A stretch of 64,000 nucleotides of DNA from Cepaea nemoralis (lineage: Eukaryota; Mollusca; Gastropoda; Stylommatophora; Helicidae). This document shows, one piece after another, positions 1 to 63,429 of this stretch; positions within the stretch are counted from its first letter, which is position 1, and every line of letters begins with the position of its first letter. The DNA lies in contig JACEFZ010017415.1 in NCBI GenBank assembly GCA_014155875.1, forward strand, positions 248,001 to 312,000, given 5' to 3'. The notes under the pieces were generated by a model, which was not told the origin of the DNA, did not search any database, and saw only the letters and a list, made by a program, of their open reading frames with translations. Position numbers and translations under genes: made by a program.

Positions 1-85
1 ATCCACATGAAAGCTTGTCAACCAGTGACAGAATGAGCAGGTGGTGTCCCTCGAGCACATCTGTGTGCATACAATGGCAATGATG

Positions 86-49781
<49,696 letters not shown>

Positions 49782-49937
49782 CTAAACATGGGAAACAAGG
49801 AAATACCATCAGACAGCGGTTACATGGATGTCTCTGACTGGTTTAAAATAACTGCCTACTAGTGTAATGTTACTGTTGTCTGTTGGCATTACGATTCAGT
49901 ACAAATGAAGACAGATACACACACATAACAAGTTGAA

Positions 49938-50545
49938 GAAATGCCTGGGAGAATTATACACATTCTTAGATATGCTGATGTTACAATATTATTACTAGCA
50001 GAGAGCGAACAAGAGTTACAAAACCTAGTGGAACAAGTAAACAGGCATAGAGCAGAATATGGCTTAGATATTAAGAGCCAAAAAAAAAAAAAAAAACACC
50101 GGGAAACTATGATATTTAGTAGTGGAAAGGAGAAGCCATCAGTGAACATCACAGTAAACGGGGAGATATTAGAATAAGTAACAAGTTTCTTCTGTTGTGG
50201 ACATGTAGTAGCAGGTGATGGCAGAAGTGAAACATCAAAAAGAGAATAGGAATGGCCAAAAATATTTTCAAAAACATGAAATCAGTATTAACATATTAAC
50301 AAGGCATTAAAAATGAGAAGTGGAATATTTCGGCCAAGTTAAAAGACATAAGACTCTTATTAAAAACCATACTGGAGAGTAAGGTTGAAGGCAAGCGAGC
50401 AAGAGGCAGACAGCGATACAAGTGGAAAGATAACACCAAGAGATGGATGAACAGCAATCTGACTGAATGTACAATCATGGCGTGAGACAGTGTTGGAGAT
50501 TCTTTGCAGCCACCTTCATTGTGGAGACGGCACCCGATTGATTGA
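49938..50545 (+). mobile_element. Degenerate RTE-like LINE fragment
   Basis: Plus-strand frames with an internal A-run and stops encode ILRYADVTILLLAESEQELQ (a YADD-type relic) and, near 50350, LLLKTILESKVEGKRARGRQ. A dead copy of an RTE-like reverse transcriptase. Confidence 0.7.
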
Positions 50546-50936
50546 TACACATGCTTTACATCCGACTCTTGTCACGGTTACTGGTACAGTGTTGACAACA
50601 CGCAAGTATTGTATATGTGGCGGAGCTGCCCAGTAACCCTCATACAACTACCACAACTGCTGACCATTGCCCCTGAAACGGGGATTTCACCGATTTATTT
50701 AGTTCCCCACTTCCATACAATTTGCGTGGATAATATCTCAGCAAAACTGCATTATAGAAAACTATACATTCATGGCCGAACCCACGCTATAACCGTGAAC
50801 TGGTAAAAACTAGGAAACAAACCTAAGGTGGTATGGTATACAAGACAAGTTTACACTTGAGCTCGGAGCTTGACAACATACACATTTGTAGGCAGTAACT
50901 GCAGCCTTCATTTGAGGTGACATGGCATATATAATT
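50546..50936. other. Unique sequence, no gene seen
   Basis: No exon, RNA gene or element was recognised. Confidence 0.45.
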
Positions 50937-52252
50937 CAGGGTTCTTGCAGTAGTTATTGTATATGTGGGGTTCTTGCAGTAGTTATTGTATATGTGGGGT
51001 TCTTGCAGTAGTTATTGTATATGTGGGGATCTTGCAGTAGTTATTGTATATGTGGGGTTCTTGCAGTAGTTATTGTATATGTGGGGTTCTTGCAGTAGTT
51101 ATTGTATATGTGGGTTCTTGCAGTAGTTATTGTATATTGGGGTTCTTGCAGTAGTTATTGTATATGTGGGGTTCTTGCAGTAGTTATTGTATATTGGGGT
51201 TCTTGCAGTAGTTATTGTATATGTGGGGTTTCTTGCAGTCGTTATTGTATATTCTATTGTACTGTGGGGATCTTGCAGTAGTTATTGTATATGTGGGGTT
51301 CTTGCAGTAGTTATTGTATATGTGGGGTTCTTGCAGTAGTTATTGTATATGTGGGGTTCTTGCAGTAGTTATTGTATATGTGGGGTTCTTGCAGTAGTTA
51401 TTGTATATGTGGGGTTCTTGCAGTAGTTATTGTATATGTGGGGTTCTTGCAGTAGTTATTGTATATGTGGGGTTCTTGCAGTAGTTATTGTATATGTGGG
51501 GTTCTTGCAGTAGTTTTGTATATGTGGGTTCTTGCAGTAGTTATTGTATATGTGGGGTTCTTGCAGTAGTTATTGTATATGTGGGGTTCTTGCAGTAGTT
51601 ATTGTATATGTGGGGTTCTTGCAGTAGTTATTGTATATGTGGGGTTCTTGCAGTCGTTATTGTATATTCTATTGTACATGTGGGATCTTGCAGTAGTTTG
51701 TATATGTGGGGTTCTTGCAGTAGTTATTGTATATGTGGGGTTCTTGCAGTAGTTATTGTATATGTGGGGTTCTTGCAGTAGTTATTGTATATGTGGGGTT
51801 CTTGCAGTAGTTATTGTATATGTGGGGTTCTTGCAGTAGTTATTGTATATGTGGGGTTCTTGCAGTAGTTATTGTATATGTGGGGTTCTTGCAGTAGTTA
51901 TTGTATATGTGGGGTTCTTGCAGTAGTTATTGTATATGTGGGGTTCTTGCAGTCGTTATTGTATATTCTATTGTACATGTGGGGATCTTGCAGTAGTTAT
52001 TGTATATGTGGGGTTCTTGCAGTAGTTATTGTATATGTGGGGTTCTTGCAGTAGTTATTGTATATGTGGGGTTCTTGCAGTCGTTATTGTATATTCTATT
52101 GTACATGTGGGGATCTTGCAGTAGTTATTGTATATGTGGGGTTCTTGCAGTAGTTATTGTATATGTGGGGTTCTTGCAGTAGTTATTGTATATGTGGGGT
52201 TCTTGCAGTAGTTATTGTATATGTGGGGTTCTTGCAGTAGTTATTGTATATT
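50937..52252. repeat. Minisatellite, 29-bp unit, about 45 copies
   Basis: Unit GTATATGTGGGGTTCTTGCA, GTAGTTATT. A longer variant with TATTCTATTGTACATGTGGG recurs near 51250, 51665, 51965 and 52095, marking higher-order segments. Confidence 0.96.
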
Positions 52253-52596
52253 CTATTCTATTTGGATTCTAGTAAACGTTACATCAATTTACGGACATAG
52301 CGATAGATACATCTAGCTAGCGTTCAAGCAATAGTTGTAATCTGAATATTTGTGACTTAACGTCTGGCACGTGCTTGTTTCAAAATGTGCATCAAAACGC
52401 AGAGTGCACACGAAAAGTCAAACACAGTGTCAAGTGTTATGCTGACGACATATGACACTGGCCTATAAATAACTGACCAGCGCCGGCTGTTTTCATGGAA
52501 ACATGAGAGCCGCTGCACGAGAGGGGCTGTAAGTAGATGCCGAACAGAACACACTTCAAGCGGCTGAGGCCAGGTTGGTAGGCAGTCCGCTCACTT
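52253..52596. other. Unique sequence, no gene seen
   Basis: Separates the 29-bp and 92-bp arrays; no exon recognised. Confidence 0.45.
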
Positions 52597-55500
52597 TCTG
52601 CTAATTGTGCCGCACAAAAGAGCTGACACAGAAGCCAAGTCAAACAGCCGGTCCATCACTGCCGTGTATTGTTTGTTTATTCACTCACTGTGCTAATTGT
52701 GCCCCACACAAGAGCTGACACAGAAGCCAAGTCAAACAGCCGGTCCATCACTGCCGTGTATTGTTTGTTTATTCACTCACTGTGCTAATTGTGCCCCACA
52801 CAAGAGCTGACACAGAAGCCAAGTCAAACAGCCGGTCCATCACTGCCGTGTATTGTTTGTTTATTCACTCACTGTGCTAATTGTGCCCCACACAAGAGCT
52901 GACACAGAAGGCCAAGTCAAACAGCCGGCCCATGACTGCCGTGTATTGTTTGTTTATTCACTCACTGTGCTAATTGTGCCCACACAAGAGCTGACACAGA
53001 AGCCAAGTCAAACAGCCGGTCCATGACTGCCGTGTATTGTTTGTTTATTCACTCACTGTGCTAATTGTGCCCACACAAGAGCTGACACAGAAGCCAAGTC
53101 AAACAGCCGGTCCATCACTGCCGTGTATTGTTTCTTTATTCACTCACTGTGCTAATTGTGCCGCACACAAGAGCTGACACAGAAGCCAAGTCAAACAGCC
53201 GGTCCATGACTGCCGTGTATTGTTTGTTTATTCACTCACTGTGCTAATTGTGCCCCACACAAGAGCTGACACAGAAGCCAAGTCAAACAGCCGGTCCATC
53301 ACTGCCGTGTATTGTTTGTTTATTCATTCACTGTGCTAATTGTGCCCCACACAAGAGCTGACACAGAAGCCAAGTCAAACAGCCGGTCCATGACTGCCGT
53401 GTATGTTTGTTTATTCACTCACTGTGCTAATTGTGCCCCACACAAGAGCTGACACAGAAGCCAAGTCAAACAGCCGGTCCATGACTGCCGTGTATTGTTT
53501 GTTTATTCACTCACTGTGCTAATTGTGCCCCACACAAGAGCTGACCAGAAGCCAAGTCAAACAGCCGTCCATGACTGCCGTGTATTGTTTGTTTATTCAC
53601 TCACTGTGCTAATTGTGCCCACACAAGAGCTGACACAGAAGCCAAGTCAACAGCCGGTCCATGACTGCCGTGTATTGTTTGTTTATTCACTCACTGTGCT
53701 AATTGTGCCCCACACAAGAGCTGACACAGAAGCCAAGTCAAACAGCCGGTCCATCACTGCCGTGTATTGTTTGTTTATTCACACACTGTGCTAATTGTGC
53801 CCCACACAAGAGCTGACACAGAAGCCAAGTCAAACAGCCGGTCCATGACTGCCGTGTATTGTTTGTTTATTCACTCACTGTGCTAATTGTGCCCCACACA
53901 AGAGCTGACACAGAAGCCAAGAAACAGCCGGTCCATGACTGCCGTGTATTGTTTGTTTATTCACTCACTGTGCTAATTGTGCCCCACACAAGAGCTGACA
54001 CAGAAGCCAAGTCAAACAGCCGGTCCATCACTGCCGTGTATTGTTTGTTTATTCACTGACTGTGCTAATTGTGCCCCACACAAGAGCTGACACAGAAGCC
54101 AAGTCAAACAGCCGGTCCATGACTGCCGTGTATTGTTTGTTTATTCACTCACTGTGCTAATTGTGCCCCACACAAGAGCTGACACAGAAGCCAAGTCAAA
54201 CAGCCGGTCCATGCACTGCCGTGTATTGTTTGTTTATTCACTCACTGTGCTAATTGTGCCCCACACAAGAGCTGACACAGAAGCCAAGTCAAACAGCCGG
54301 TCCATCACTGCCGTGTATTGTTTGTTTATTCACTCACTGTGCTAATTGTGCCCCACACAAGAGCTGACACAGAAGCCAAGTCAAACAGCCGGCCCATGAC
54401 TGCCGTGTATTGTTTGTTTATTCACTCACTGTGCTAATTGTGCCCCACACAAGAGCTGACACAGAAGCCAAGTCAAACAGCCGGTCCATGACTGCCGTGT
54501 ATTGTTTGTTTATTCACTCACTGTGCTAATTGTGCCCCACACAAGAGCTGACACAGAAGCCAAGTCAAACAGCCGGTCCATCACTGCCGTGTATTGTTTC
54601 TTTATTCACTCACTGTGCTAATTGTGCCCCACACAAGAGCTGACACAGAAGCCAAGTCAAACAGCCGGTCCATGACTGCCGTGTATTGTTTGTTTATTCA
54701 CTCCTGTGCTAATTGTGCCCCACACAAGAGCTGACACAGAACCAAGTCAAACAGCCGGTCCATCACTGCCGTGTATTGTTTGTTTATTCATTCACTGTGC
54801 TAATTGTGCCCCACACAAGAGCTGACACAGAAGCCAAGTCAAACAGCCGGTCCATGACTGCCGTGTATTGTTTGTTTATTCACTCACTGTGCTAATTGTG
54901 CCCCACACAAGAGCTGACACAGAAGCCAAGTCAAACAGCCGGTCCATGACTGCCGTGTATTGTTTGTTTATTCACTCACTGTGCTAATTGTGCCCCACAC
55001 AAGAGCTGACACAGAAGCCAAGTCAAACAGCCGGTCCATGACTGCCGTGGTATTGTTTGTTTATTCACTCACTGTGCTAATTGTGCCCCACACAAGAGCT
55101 GACACAGAAGGCCAAGTCAATACAGCCGGTCCATGACTGCCGTGTATTGTTTGTTTATTCACTCACTGTGCTAATTGTGCCCACACAAGAGCTGACACAG
55201 AAGCCAAGTCAAACAGCCGGTCCATCACTGCCGTGTATTGTTTGTTTATTCACACACTGTGCTAATTGTGCCCCACACAAGAGCTGACACAGAAGCCAAG
55301 TCAAACAGCCGGTCCATGACTGCCGTGTATTGTTTGTTTATTCACTCACTGTGCTAATTGTGCCGCACACAAGAGCTGACACAGAAGCCAAGAAACAGCC
55401 GGTCCATGACTGCCGTGTATTGTTTGTTTATTCACTCACTGTGCTAATTGTGCCCCACACAAGAGCTGACACAGAAGCCAAGTCAAAACAGCCGGTCCAT

Positions 55501-56007
55501 CACTGCCGTGTATTGTTTTGTTTATTCACTGACTGTGCTAATTGTGCCCCACACAAGAGCTGACACAGAAGCCAAGTCAAACAGCCGGTCCATGACTGCC
55601 GTGTATTGTTTGTTTATTCACTCACTGTGCTAATTGTGCCCCACACAAGAGCTGACACAGAAGCCAAGTCAAACAGCCGGTCCATGACTGCCGTGTATTG
55701 TTTCTTTATTCACTCACTGTGCTAATTGTGCCCCACACAAGAGCTGACACAGAAGCCAAGTCAAACAGCCGGTCCATCACTGCCGTGTATTGTTTGTTTA
55801 TTCACTCACTGTGCTAATTGTGCCCCACACAAGAGCTGACACAGAAGCCAAGTCAAACAGCCGGTCCATCACTGCCGTGTTTTGTTTCTTTATTCACTCA
55901 CTGTGCTAATTGTGCCGCACACAAGAGCTGACACAGAAGCCAAGTCAAACAGCCGGTCCATCACTGCCGTGTATTGTATCTTTATTCACTCACTGTGCTA
56001 ATTGTGC
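52597..56007. repeat. Minisatellite, about 92-bp unit, about 37 copies
   Basis: The unit contains CACAAGAGCTGACACAGAAG, CCAAGTCAAACAGCCGGTCC, CTGCCGTGTATTGTTTGTTT and CACTGTGCTAATTGTGCCCC. Copies differ by ATCACT/ATGACT and by single-base indels. Confidence 0.96.
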
Positions 56008-56650
56008 CTGTAATGTGTTGGTCTACCCGAGTCGTCCTCCGGGAACCATGCCTTCAATGACTGTCCTCGGCCTGTAATGTGCTGGTCTACCCGTGTCGTC
56101 CTCCGGGAACCATACCTTCAATGACTGCCCTCGGCCTGTAATGTGCTGGTCTACCCGTGTCGTCCTCCAGGAACCATGCCTTCAATGACTGTCCTCGGCC
56201 TGTAATGTGCTGGTCTACCCGTGTCGTCCTCCGGGAACCATGCCTTCAATGACTGTCCTCGGCCTGTAATGTGTTGGTCTACCCGTGTCGTCCTCCGGGA
56301 ACCATGCCTTCAATGACTGTCCTCGGCCTGTAATGTGTTGGTCTACCCGTGTCGTCCTCCGGGAACCATGCCTTCAATGACTGTCCTCGGCCTGTAATGT
56401 GCTGGTCTACCCGTGTCGTCCTCCGGGAACCATGCCTTCAATGACTGTCCTCGGCCTGTAATGTGCTGGTCTACCCGAGTCGTCCTCCGGGAACCATGCC
56501 TTCAATGACTGTCCTCGGCCTGTAATGTGTTGGTCTACCCGAGTCGTCCTCCGGGAACCATGCCTTCAATGACTGTCCTCGGCCTGTAATGTGATGGTCT
56601 ACCCGTGTCGTCCTCCGGGAACCATGCCTTCAATGACTGTCCTTGGCCTT
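56008..56650. repeat. Minisatellite, 64-bp unit, 10 copies
   Basis: The unit contains GTAATGTGYTGGTCTACCCG, GTCGTCCTCCGGGAACCATG and TTCAATGACTGTCCTCGGCC. It abuts the 92-bp array with no unique sequence between them (junction in AATTGTGCC|TGTAATG). Confidence 0.95.
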
Positions 56651-57504
56651 TAATATGGCTAAAGTAGCTCGGTTTCTTAGACACGATACTATTTATGTGT
56701 CGTTTTGTTTTTCCATGTTCAAATCTGATAGAACGCCGGTATTTGTTTTTCTTCCTGACCAATTATATTCAAAGTTCAGAAGCGTGGAATTTCTAGTTGA
56801 ATGTTTGGGAAATGATGCAGGGATCACATCCTTGGTCTGCACGAGAAAGATGCACGTCCACAAACTGTTGACTTTGTTTGCTAGAGATGTGTCATGGCCC
56901 TTAATCCGCTTTACCCTGGGCATTGTCGTGGTCATTCTCCGTTGTACTTCTTGTCAACAGTCTCTGTCGTTGATCGTGGAGCCACGGTATTCGCCGTGTT
57001 TGACTTCTTCAATGTCTTCACTGTTGGTTTATACAGTCAAGGCTTGCAATGTGCACACGCACGTTTGATCAGATACACATCTTGCCAGGTATGGCAAAGC
57101 ACATCCAAACTCAATGTGTAGCTTAGCCAGACTGGCCATGAATAAATCAGCCTGATGTTCAGCGCCCAGCCATTGACTTCAATGGCAAGAACATCGATGG
57201 CTCTAGAAATGTTGCTGTCATATGACCATGTGCTTCAAAACAAAGCACGGATATACTACACACCGACTTTAGCATGACTGCGACAACAGCACTATTCAGA
57301 ATCCTTGAATCTACAGCTAACTACAGCGGATGTCTAGTGATTGCTTCCTGTGCAGCATGATATACTTACTCCGGTCTCCAAATATCGCTCTTAAGCCACC
57401 AACCACTTATTGATGCAGCGATAAGCAGGCTATAAATGGGTCATGCCCTCATTTCTATCATGTACATCGACATCACGTCAGCATTTCAGTGAAGGTCAAG
57501 GTCT
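56651..57504. other. Unique sequence with one open frame, no gene assigned
   Basis: A plus-strand frame runs open for 141 codons (56643-57068) but starts inside the minisatellite and has no recognisable domain. No minus-strand exon with good splice sites was found, including any SH3-like ALYDY motif. Confidence 0.4.
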
Positions 57505-58005
57505 GTACTGCCACGATGTGGTTGTAGTTACTTATGGAGCAATATGGATGCCACGGTGACACAGTGGCCATGTTCTCTCTCTCTCTCTCTCTCTCCTGCC
57601 GTGATGTGGTTACTTATGGAGCAATATGGATGCCACGGTGACACAGTGGCCATGCTCTCTCTCTCACTCTCTCTCTCTCTCTCGCCTGCCGTGATGTGGT
57701 TACTTATGGAGAAATATGGATGCCACGGTGACACAGTGGCCATGCTCTCTCTCTCACTCTCTCTCTCTGTCTTTCTCTCTCGCCTGCCGTGATGTGGTTA
57801 CTTATGGAGAAATATGGATGCCACGGTGACACAGTGGCCATGCTCTCTCTCTCTCTCTCTCTCTCGCCTGCCGTGATGTGGTTACTTATGGAGAAATATG
57901 GATGCCACGGTGACACAGTGGCCATGCTCTCTCTCTCTCTCTCTCGCCTGCCGTGATGTGGTTACTTATGGAGAAATATGGATGCCACGGTGACACAGTG
58001 CCATG

Positions 58006-58039
<34 letters not shown>

Positions 58040-58164
58040 CCTGCCGTGATGTGGTTACTTATGGAGACATATGGATGCCGCGGTGACACAGTGGCCATGC
58101 TATCGCCTGCCGTGATGTGGTTACTTATGGAGAAATATGGATGCCACGGTGACACAGTGGCCAT

Positions 58165-58224
<60 letters not shown>

Positions 58225-58278
58225 GCCGTGATGTGGTTACTTATGGAGAAATATGGATGCCACGGTGACACAGTGACA
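57505..58278. repeat. Compound minisatellite: about 60-bp core plus variable (CT)n
   Basis: Nine cores (GTGATGTGGTTACTTATGGA, GAAATATGGATGCCACGGTG, ACACAGTGGCCATGCT) are each followed by a CT tract ranging from almost none (near 58100) to about 60 bp (near 58165-58222). Confidence 0.95.
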
Positions 58279-59464
58279 AGCTCTCGTCTGACGGCCCGGA
58301 TTCAGGGGTTGGAATTTTCAGCGGGCGGATGGATTTGTTAACTGACTTGGGTCGACCCAGCCAAAAATGGGTCCAGTACATGTTTTCAGAAGTAACGGCG
58401 GCTGGCGTGTCACTGACCACGTCCACTGGGTGCCAATCTATCTGTTAAAATAATATGGGTCAGGTACCTGATGCCCAATGCGCCCATAGGTCACAATGGA
58501 GAAACGTGCACACAAGCAGGATACTGCGACAAGACAGGCGGGTTCTGCTGCCTGTAGTCAAGGCGCCACGCCACTACGTGAAGGCAACAAGCGGAAATAC
58601 AGCTGTCTGGATACCCCTGAGCCCGAAGCACTGGCCGGATGGGTTCATAAGTTGTGACTGGCATAAATGCGAGGGAGATTAGATGTACGGGACAACAGAA
58701 CAATGGACAAATACAGGCACACCAGATTCAGGTATATTTCTGTTCACCTGGACTGAGTTGGCTGTACGGCATGTATACCGTTGAAGTACAGAGCGGGTAT
58801 GGGAATGTCTGGAGTGCTGTGATGTTGCTTCTTGACTTCACATGCAGAGTTGGGATACTGAATGAAGTCGGTGGCTTACGTGCATGCATGCGTACTGTTT
58901 TATTATAATCAGTTCACCGCACGTCTAGTGGATGTTGTGAGCGCATACACGCACACATATTTCACAATGCCACTGCGAGAACATGGTAAGAGTAGAAAAC
59001 GCACTCAAACATAAACACTCTGACAAGGCGGCAATCTGTGCAGACCAGACCGTATTTTACTTGTAAGGTGTGAAAACGTGACTTCAGCTTCACTCGCATA
59101 GGCCAGGTTCACCTTACTATGCAATGGCGCCAACTGACTAGCGCTTCACAGCCGACTGGGCGTGCATTACCAGAGAAATGTCCTAGGAGAAGAATTACCG
59201 GCAGCCTGAAATAGACGGCACAGCACTTATAGTCATTTCTATTTTGATGCGGATGTCCTATTTTACAAGAGACGGGGGTAAAGGGAATTCAAATAATATA
59301 TACAGGGCAGTATAATTAGTCGACCCTGGACTTAGAATCAAAGAGCAGCAGCCAATGATCTCGCAACACACGAGTTCCCGGAGGCCAGAAAGCCTGTCAC
59401 CGGAATAACCCCGGGTAAAGGATGACATGTGTGCCGGCCCGCGTTTACAATAATTTCCCGCACC
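58279..59464. other. Unique sequence, no gene seen
   Basis: No tandem repeat, recognisable coding domain or element. Could be 5' flank or intron of the p85 gene. Confidence 0.45.
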
Positions 59465-60285
59465 AGAAACACCTCACATCATGAAAAGAGGGACTGCTGG
59501 AGTGTCAGTCAGTCGGCTGGAAACCCCTCACATCATGAAAGGAGGGACTGCTGGAGTGTCAGTCAGTCGGCTGGAAACCCCTCACATCATAAAAGGAGGG
59601 ACTGCTGGAGTGGCAGTCAGTCGGCTGGAAACCCCTCACATCATGAAAGGAGGGACTGCTGGAGTGTCAGTCAGTCGGCTGGAAACCCCTCACATCATAA
59701 AAGGAGGGACTGCTGGAGTGGCAGTCAGTCGGCTGGAAACCCCTCACATCATGAAAGGAGGGACTGCTGGAGTGTCAGTCAGTCGGCTAGAAACCCCTCA
59801 CATCATGAAAGGAGGGACTGTTGGAGTGTCAGTCAGTCGGCTGGAAACCCCTCACATCATGAAAGGAGGGACTGTTGGAGTGTCAGTCAGTCGGCTGGAA
59901 ACCCCTCACATCATGAAAGGAGGGACTGCTGGAGTGGCAGTCAGCCGGCTGGAAACCCCTTACATCATGAAAGGAGGGACTGCTGGAGTGGCAGTCAGCC
60001 GGCTGGAAACCCCTCACATCATGAAAGGAGGGACTGCTGGAGTGGCAGTCAGTCGGCTGGAAACCCCTCACATCATGAAAGGAGGGACGGCTGGAGTGGC
60101 AGTCAGTCGGCTGGAAACCCCTCACATCATGAAAGGAGGGACTGCTGGAGTGGCAGTCAGTCGGCTGGAAACCCCTCACATCATGAAAGGAGGGACTGCT
60201 GGAGTGGCAGTCAGTCGGCTGGAAACCCCTCACTTCTTGAAAGGAGGGACTGTTGGATTGTCAGTCAGTCGGCTGGAAATACAAG
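59465..60285. repeat. Minisatellite, 54-bp unit, 15 copies
   Basis: Unit CTGGAAACCCCTCACATCAT, GAAAGGAGGGACTGCTGGAG, TGTCAGTCAGTCGG. Being a multiple of three, it leaves open frames on both strands with an 18-residue period. Almost no indels. Confidence 0.96.
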
Positions 60286-61984
60286 AAATCAGCCTGGATT
60301 GCGCAGAATCTCAATTCCAGATGAACTTGGTGGGAATCAAGAAGCAAGCAATTCACGTTCTGTAGAAGCTACAATCTTGTCTTCAGTTGTGACATTTCAA
60401 CGATATAATATCGTACCATTTCTTGTCACGGCACTCACTGCCACGCGGCAATCGCACGTTTTCTTTATAGTGTATTCAAATATCATAGACATAAGTGCAC
60501 GAGTGGAACCTGTTATCTGCACATGGCTTTTTACATGTCAACAACTGATTCATGATGTACACACCCCCACACCACACACACATATTCATGCAAATGTGCA
60601 ACTGTGAGGGCTTTGGGGTTTCTCAAAGTCTTGTTTATTCTTTGGTGTTTACCAGTTCCTTGTCACTGTGTTTCAAATTTGCCGAAAGTCACGCCATGCC
60701 CAACATCCGATTTTCTTTCTTAGTAAGTGAGCCCTTTCTGTGTAGACAGTAATATATGTCCGACTTGCAGTGTCCTCGGTGGCTGATACCTGCAGCGGTT
60801 ATCAACTAGCATGCTGCAGTCACATCTGTGTTCTAATGTCCACATATTTCACCCGCATATGTTGATACATTTACTGCGCTTAATACATGTGTCTGTTTGT
60901 ATTGTAATCCTTTTGTAGGGCGATTATACTTCAAGACTTCTGTATTTCGGACCACGCTGACCATTCATCAACGTTGAGGAGTGGTCCTGGTGTTGAACGT
61001 CTATCTACAGCCAAACGTTCCAGCCCGATACCACTCAGTCTACAAGTTAGTTGCATGTCCTTGTACATACTGTCCTACTCAACGCCAGCATTCATGGGGG
61101 AGATTTTCTAGGTATGTTGACATTAATAGACAGTGTATAAAAGAGAACGTGTTATCCAAAATCTTTATCAAAGAGTAGAAAACAGTTTGAAAATTGAAAA
61201 CAAACATATTTGTGATTGTGATATTATAGTATTTTGGCTCAGTATTCCCCTTGTAATTATTCGATGATATACACTAGTCGAAACGTTCGCGAAGTCTGTG
61301 CCCCCCCCCCCACCCCCCACTCTCTTTCTCTCTCTCTCTCTCTCTCTAGTCGAGTTTCCTATGTACAGGTTTTAGTCCAAAGCAGAGGCGCCTACCGTCA
61401 ACATTCGGCAGATGGTTGTGCAACGCTGCTTATCTTAGACCTACCTCGGCCACTAGGCTTCCATTCCTGCATTCATTGGTGTGTTCTGATCCTTCTACAA
61501 TTTTCTGCCTCCTGTATTCTGCAGTCCATTATGTCAACTACTATTTGTAGTTTTATCTGATTTCTCTTACTTGTGTCATTCTCAGTTGATCGTGTCCTCT
61601 TCCTCCTCCATCTCCCAAGGAGCAAGGGTCTTCAACCAACTCGTGCGAGGCTCTCTTACCTTTTGCCATCTTCTGTAGCTCTTTCCCTCCCTCCCAATCT
61701 TGTTTATCTCTGTCTCTAAGTCTCTTCTCGGCGTTTTGAGGTCACATTCCAAGTTGTTGTCCCAGTGGATTCCAGAGACAGGAGTTTCTAGTTACATTAT
61801 TTACATGATTTATCAACGTGCGACCTCTAGATTAGCCGAAATTTGATAAGCTCTCTCCAATTCTGCAAGAATAATTCTGGCAGACAATTTAAACCCTATT
61901 CTGGGCAGGCATGACTGGATGAATGTTCCCAGTTGATCAGTGATTGTGTTAGTTATTCTCCGTGTTTCTGACCTATCCAGTAGT
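60286..61984. other. Unique sequence, no gene assigned
   Basis: Contains a poly-C run near 61300 and a short CT tract near 61322-61348. On the minus strand 61560-61800 reads like a decayed LINE 3' region (KELQKMAKGK) but without diagnostic motifs. The minus-strand frame 61813-61990 (RITNTITDQLGTFIQS) was not recognised. Confidence 0.35.
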
Positions 61985-63376
61985 GCTGGTTTGACGTTAG
62001 AGTTCAATATCGAGTGCTGACTGGTGTATACAATATAGACCACATCTCCCATCGAGTGCTGACTGGTGTACACAATAAAGACCACGTCTCCCATCGAGTG
62101 CTGACTGGTGTACACAATAAAGACTACATCTCCCATCGAGTTCTGACTGGTGTACACAACATAGACCACATCTCTCATCGAGTGCTGACTGGTGTACACA
62201 ATAAAGACCACGTCTCCCATCGAGTGCTGACTGGTGTACCCAATAAAGACCACGTCTCCCATCGAGTGTTGACTGGTGTACACAATAAAGACCACATCTC
62301 CCATCGAGTGCTGACTGGTGTACACAACATAGACCACATCTCCCTTCGAGTGCTGATTGGTGTACACAATAAAGACCACGTCTCCCATCGAGTGCTGACT
62401 GGTGTACACAATAAAGACCACGTCCCCCATCGAGTGCTGACTGGTGTACACAATAAAGACCACGTCTCCCATCGAGTGCTGACTGGTGTACACAATAAAG
62501 ACCACATCTCCCATCGAGTGCTGACTGGTGTACACAATATAGACCACATCTCCCATCGAGTGCTGACTGGTGTACACAATATAGACCACGTCTCCCATCG
62601 AGTGCTGACTGGTGTACACAACATAGACCACGTCTCCCATCGAGTGCTGACTGGTGTACACAACATAGACCACATCTCCCATCGAGTGCTGGCTGGTGTA
62701 CACAATATAGACCACGTCTCCCATCGAGTGCTGACTGGTGTACACAATAAAGACGACGTCTCCCATCGAGTGCTGGCTGGTGTACACAACATAGACCACA
62801 TCTCCCATCGAGTGCTGACTGGTGTACACAATATAGACCACATCTCCCATCGAGTGCTGGCTGGTGTACACAACATAGACCACATCTCCCATCGAGTGCT
62901 GGCTGGTGTACACAACATAGACCACATCTCCCATCGAGTGCTGACTGGTGTACACAATAAAGACCCCGTCTCCCATCGAGTGCTGACTGGTGTACACAAT
63001 AAAGACCACGTCTCCCATCGAGTGCTGACTGGTGTACACAATAAAGACCACGTCTCCCATCGAGTGCTGACTGGTGTACACAATAAAGACCACGTCTCCC
63101 ATCGAGTGCTGACTGGTGTACACAATAAAGACCACGTCTCCCATCGAGTGCTGACTGGTGTACACAATAAAGACCACGTCTCCCATCGAGTGCTGACTGG
63201 TGTACACAATAAAGACCACGTCTCCCATCGAGTGCTGACTGGTGTACACAATATAGACCACATCTCCCATCGAGTGCTGGCTGGTGTACACAACATAGAC
63301 CACATCTCCCATCGAGTGCTGACTGGTGTACACAATAAAGACCACATCTCCCATCGAGTGCTGACTGGTGTACACA
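61985..63376. repeat. Minisatellite, 42-bp unit, 33 copies
   Basis: Unit CGAGTGCTGACTGGTGTACA, CAATAAAGACCACGTCTCCC, AT. Variant blocks differ at AATAAAG/ACATAG/ATATAG and CACGTC/CACATC. Open frames of 400-530 codons on both strands arise because 42 is a multiple of three. Confidence 0.97.
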
Positions 63377-63429
63377 CACATGGAGTCAGCACCATATACC
63401 CAGTAGGTCACAGAGAGTGGGAAATGTCC

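Noticed and set aside
56643..57068. A 141-codon plus-strand open frame
   Set aside because: It starts in a minisatellite, has no recognisable domain and no supporting context. Left unassigned.
61560..61990. A possible LINE remnant on the minus strand
   Set aside because: The phrase KELQKMAKGK and the frame ending ITDQLGTFIQS are suggestive, but no diagnostic RT or endonuclease motif is present.
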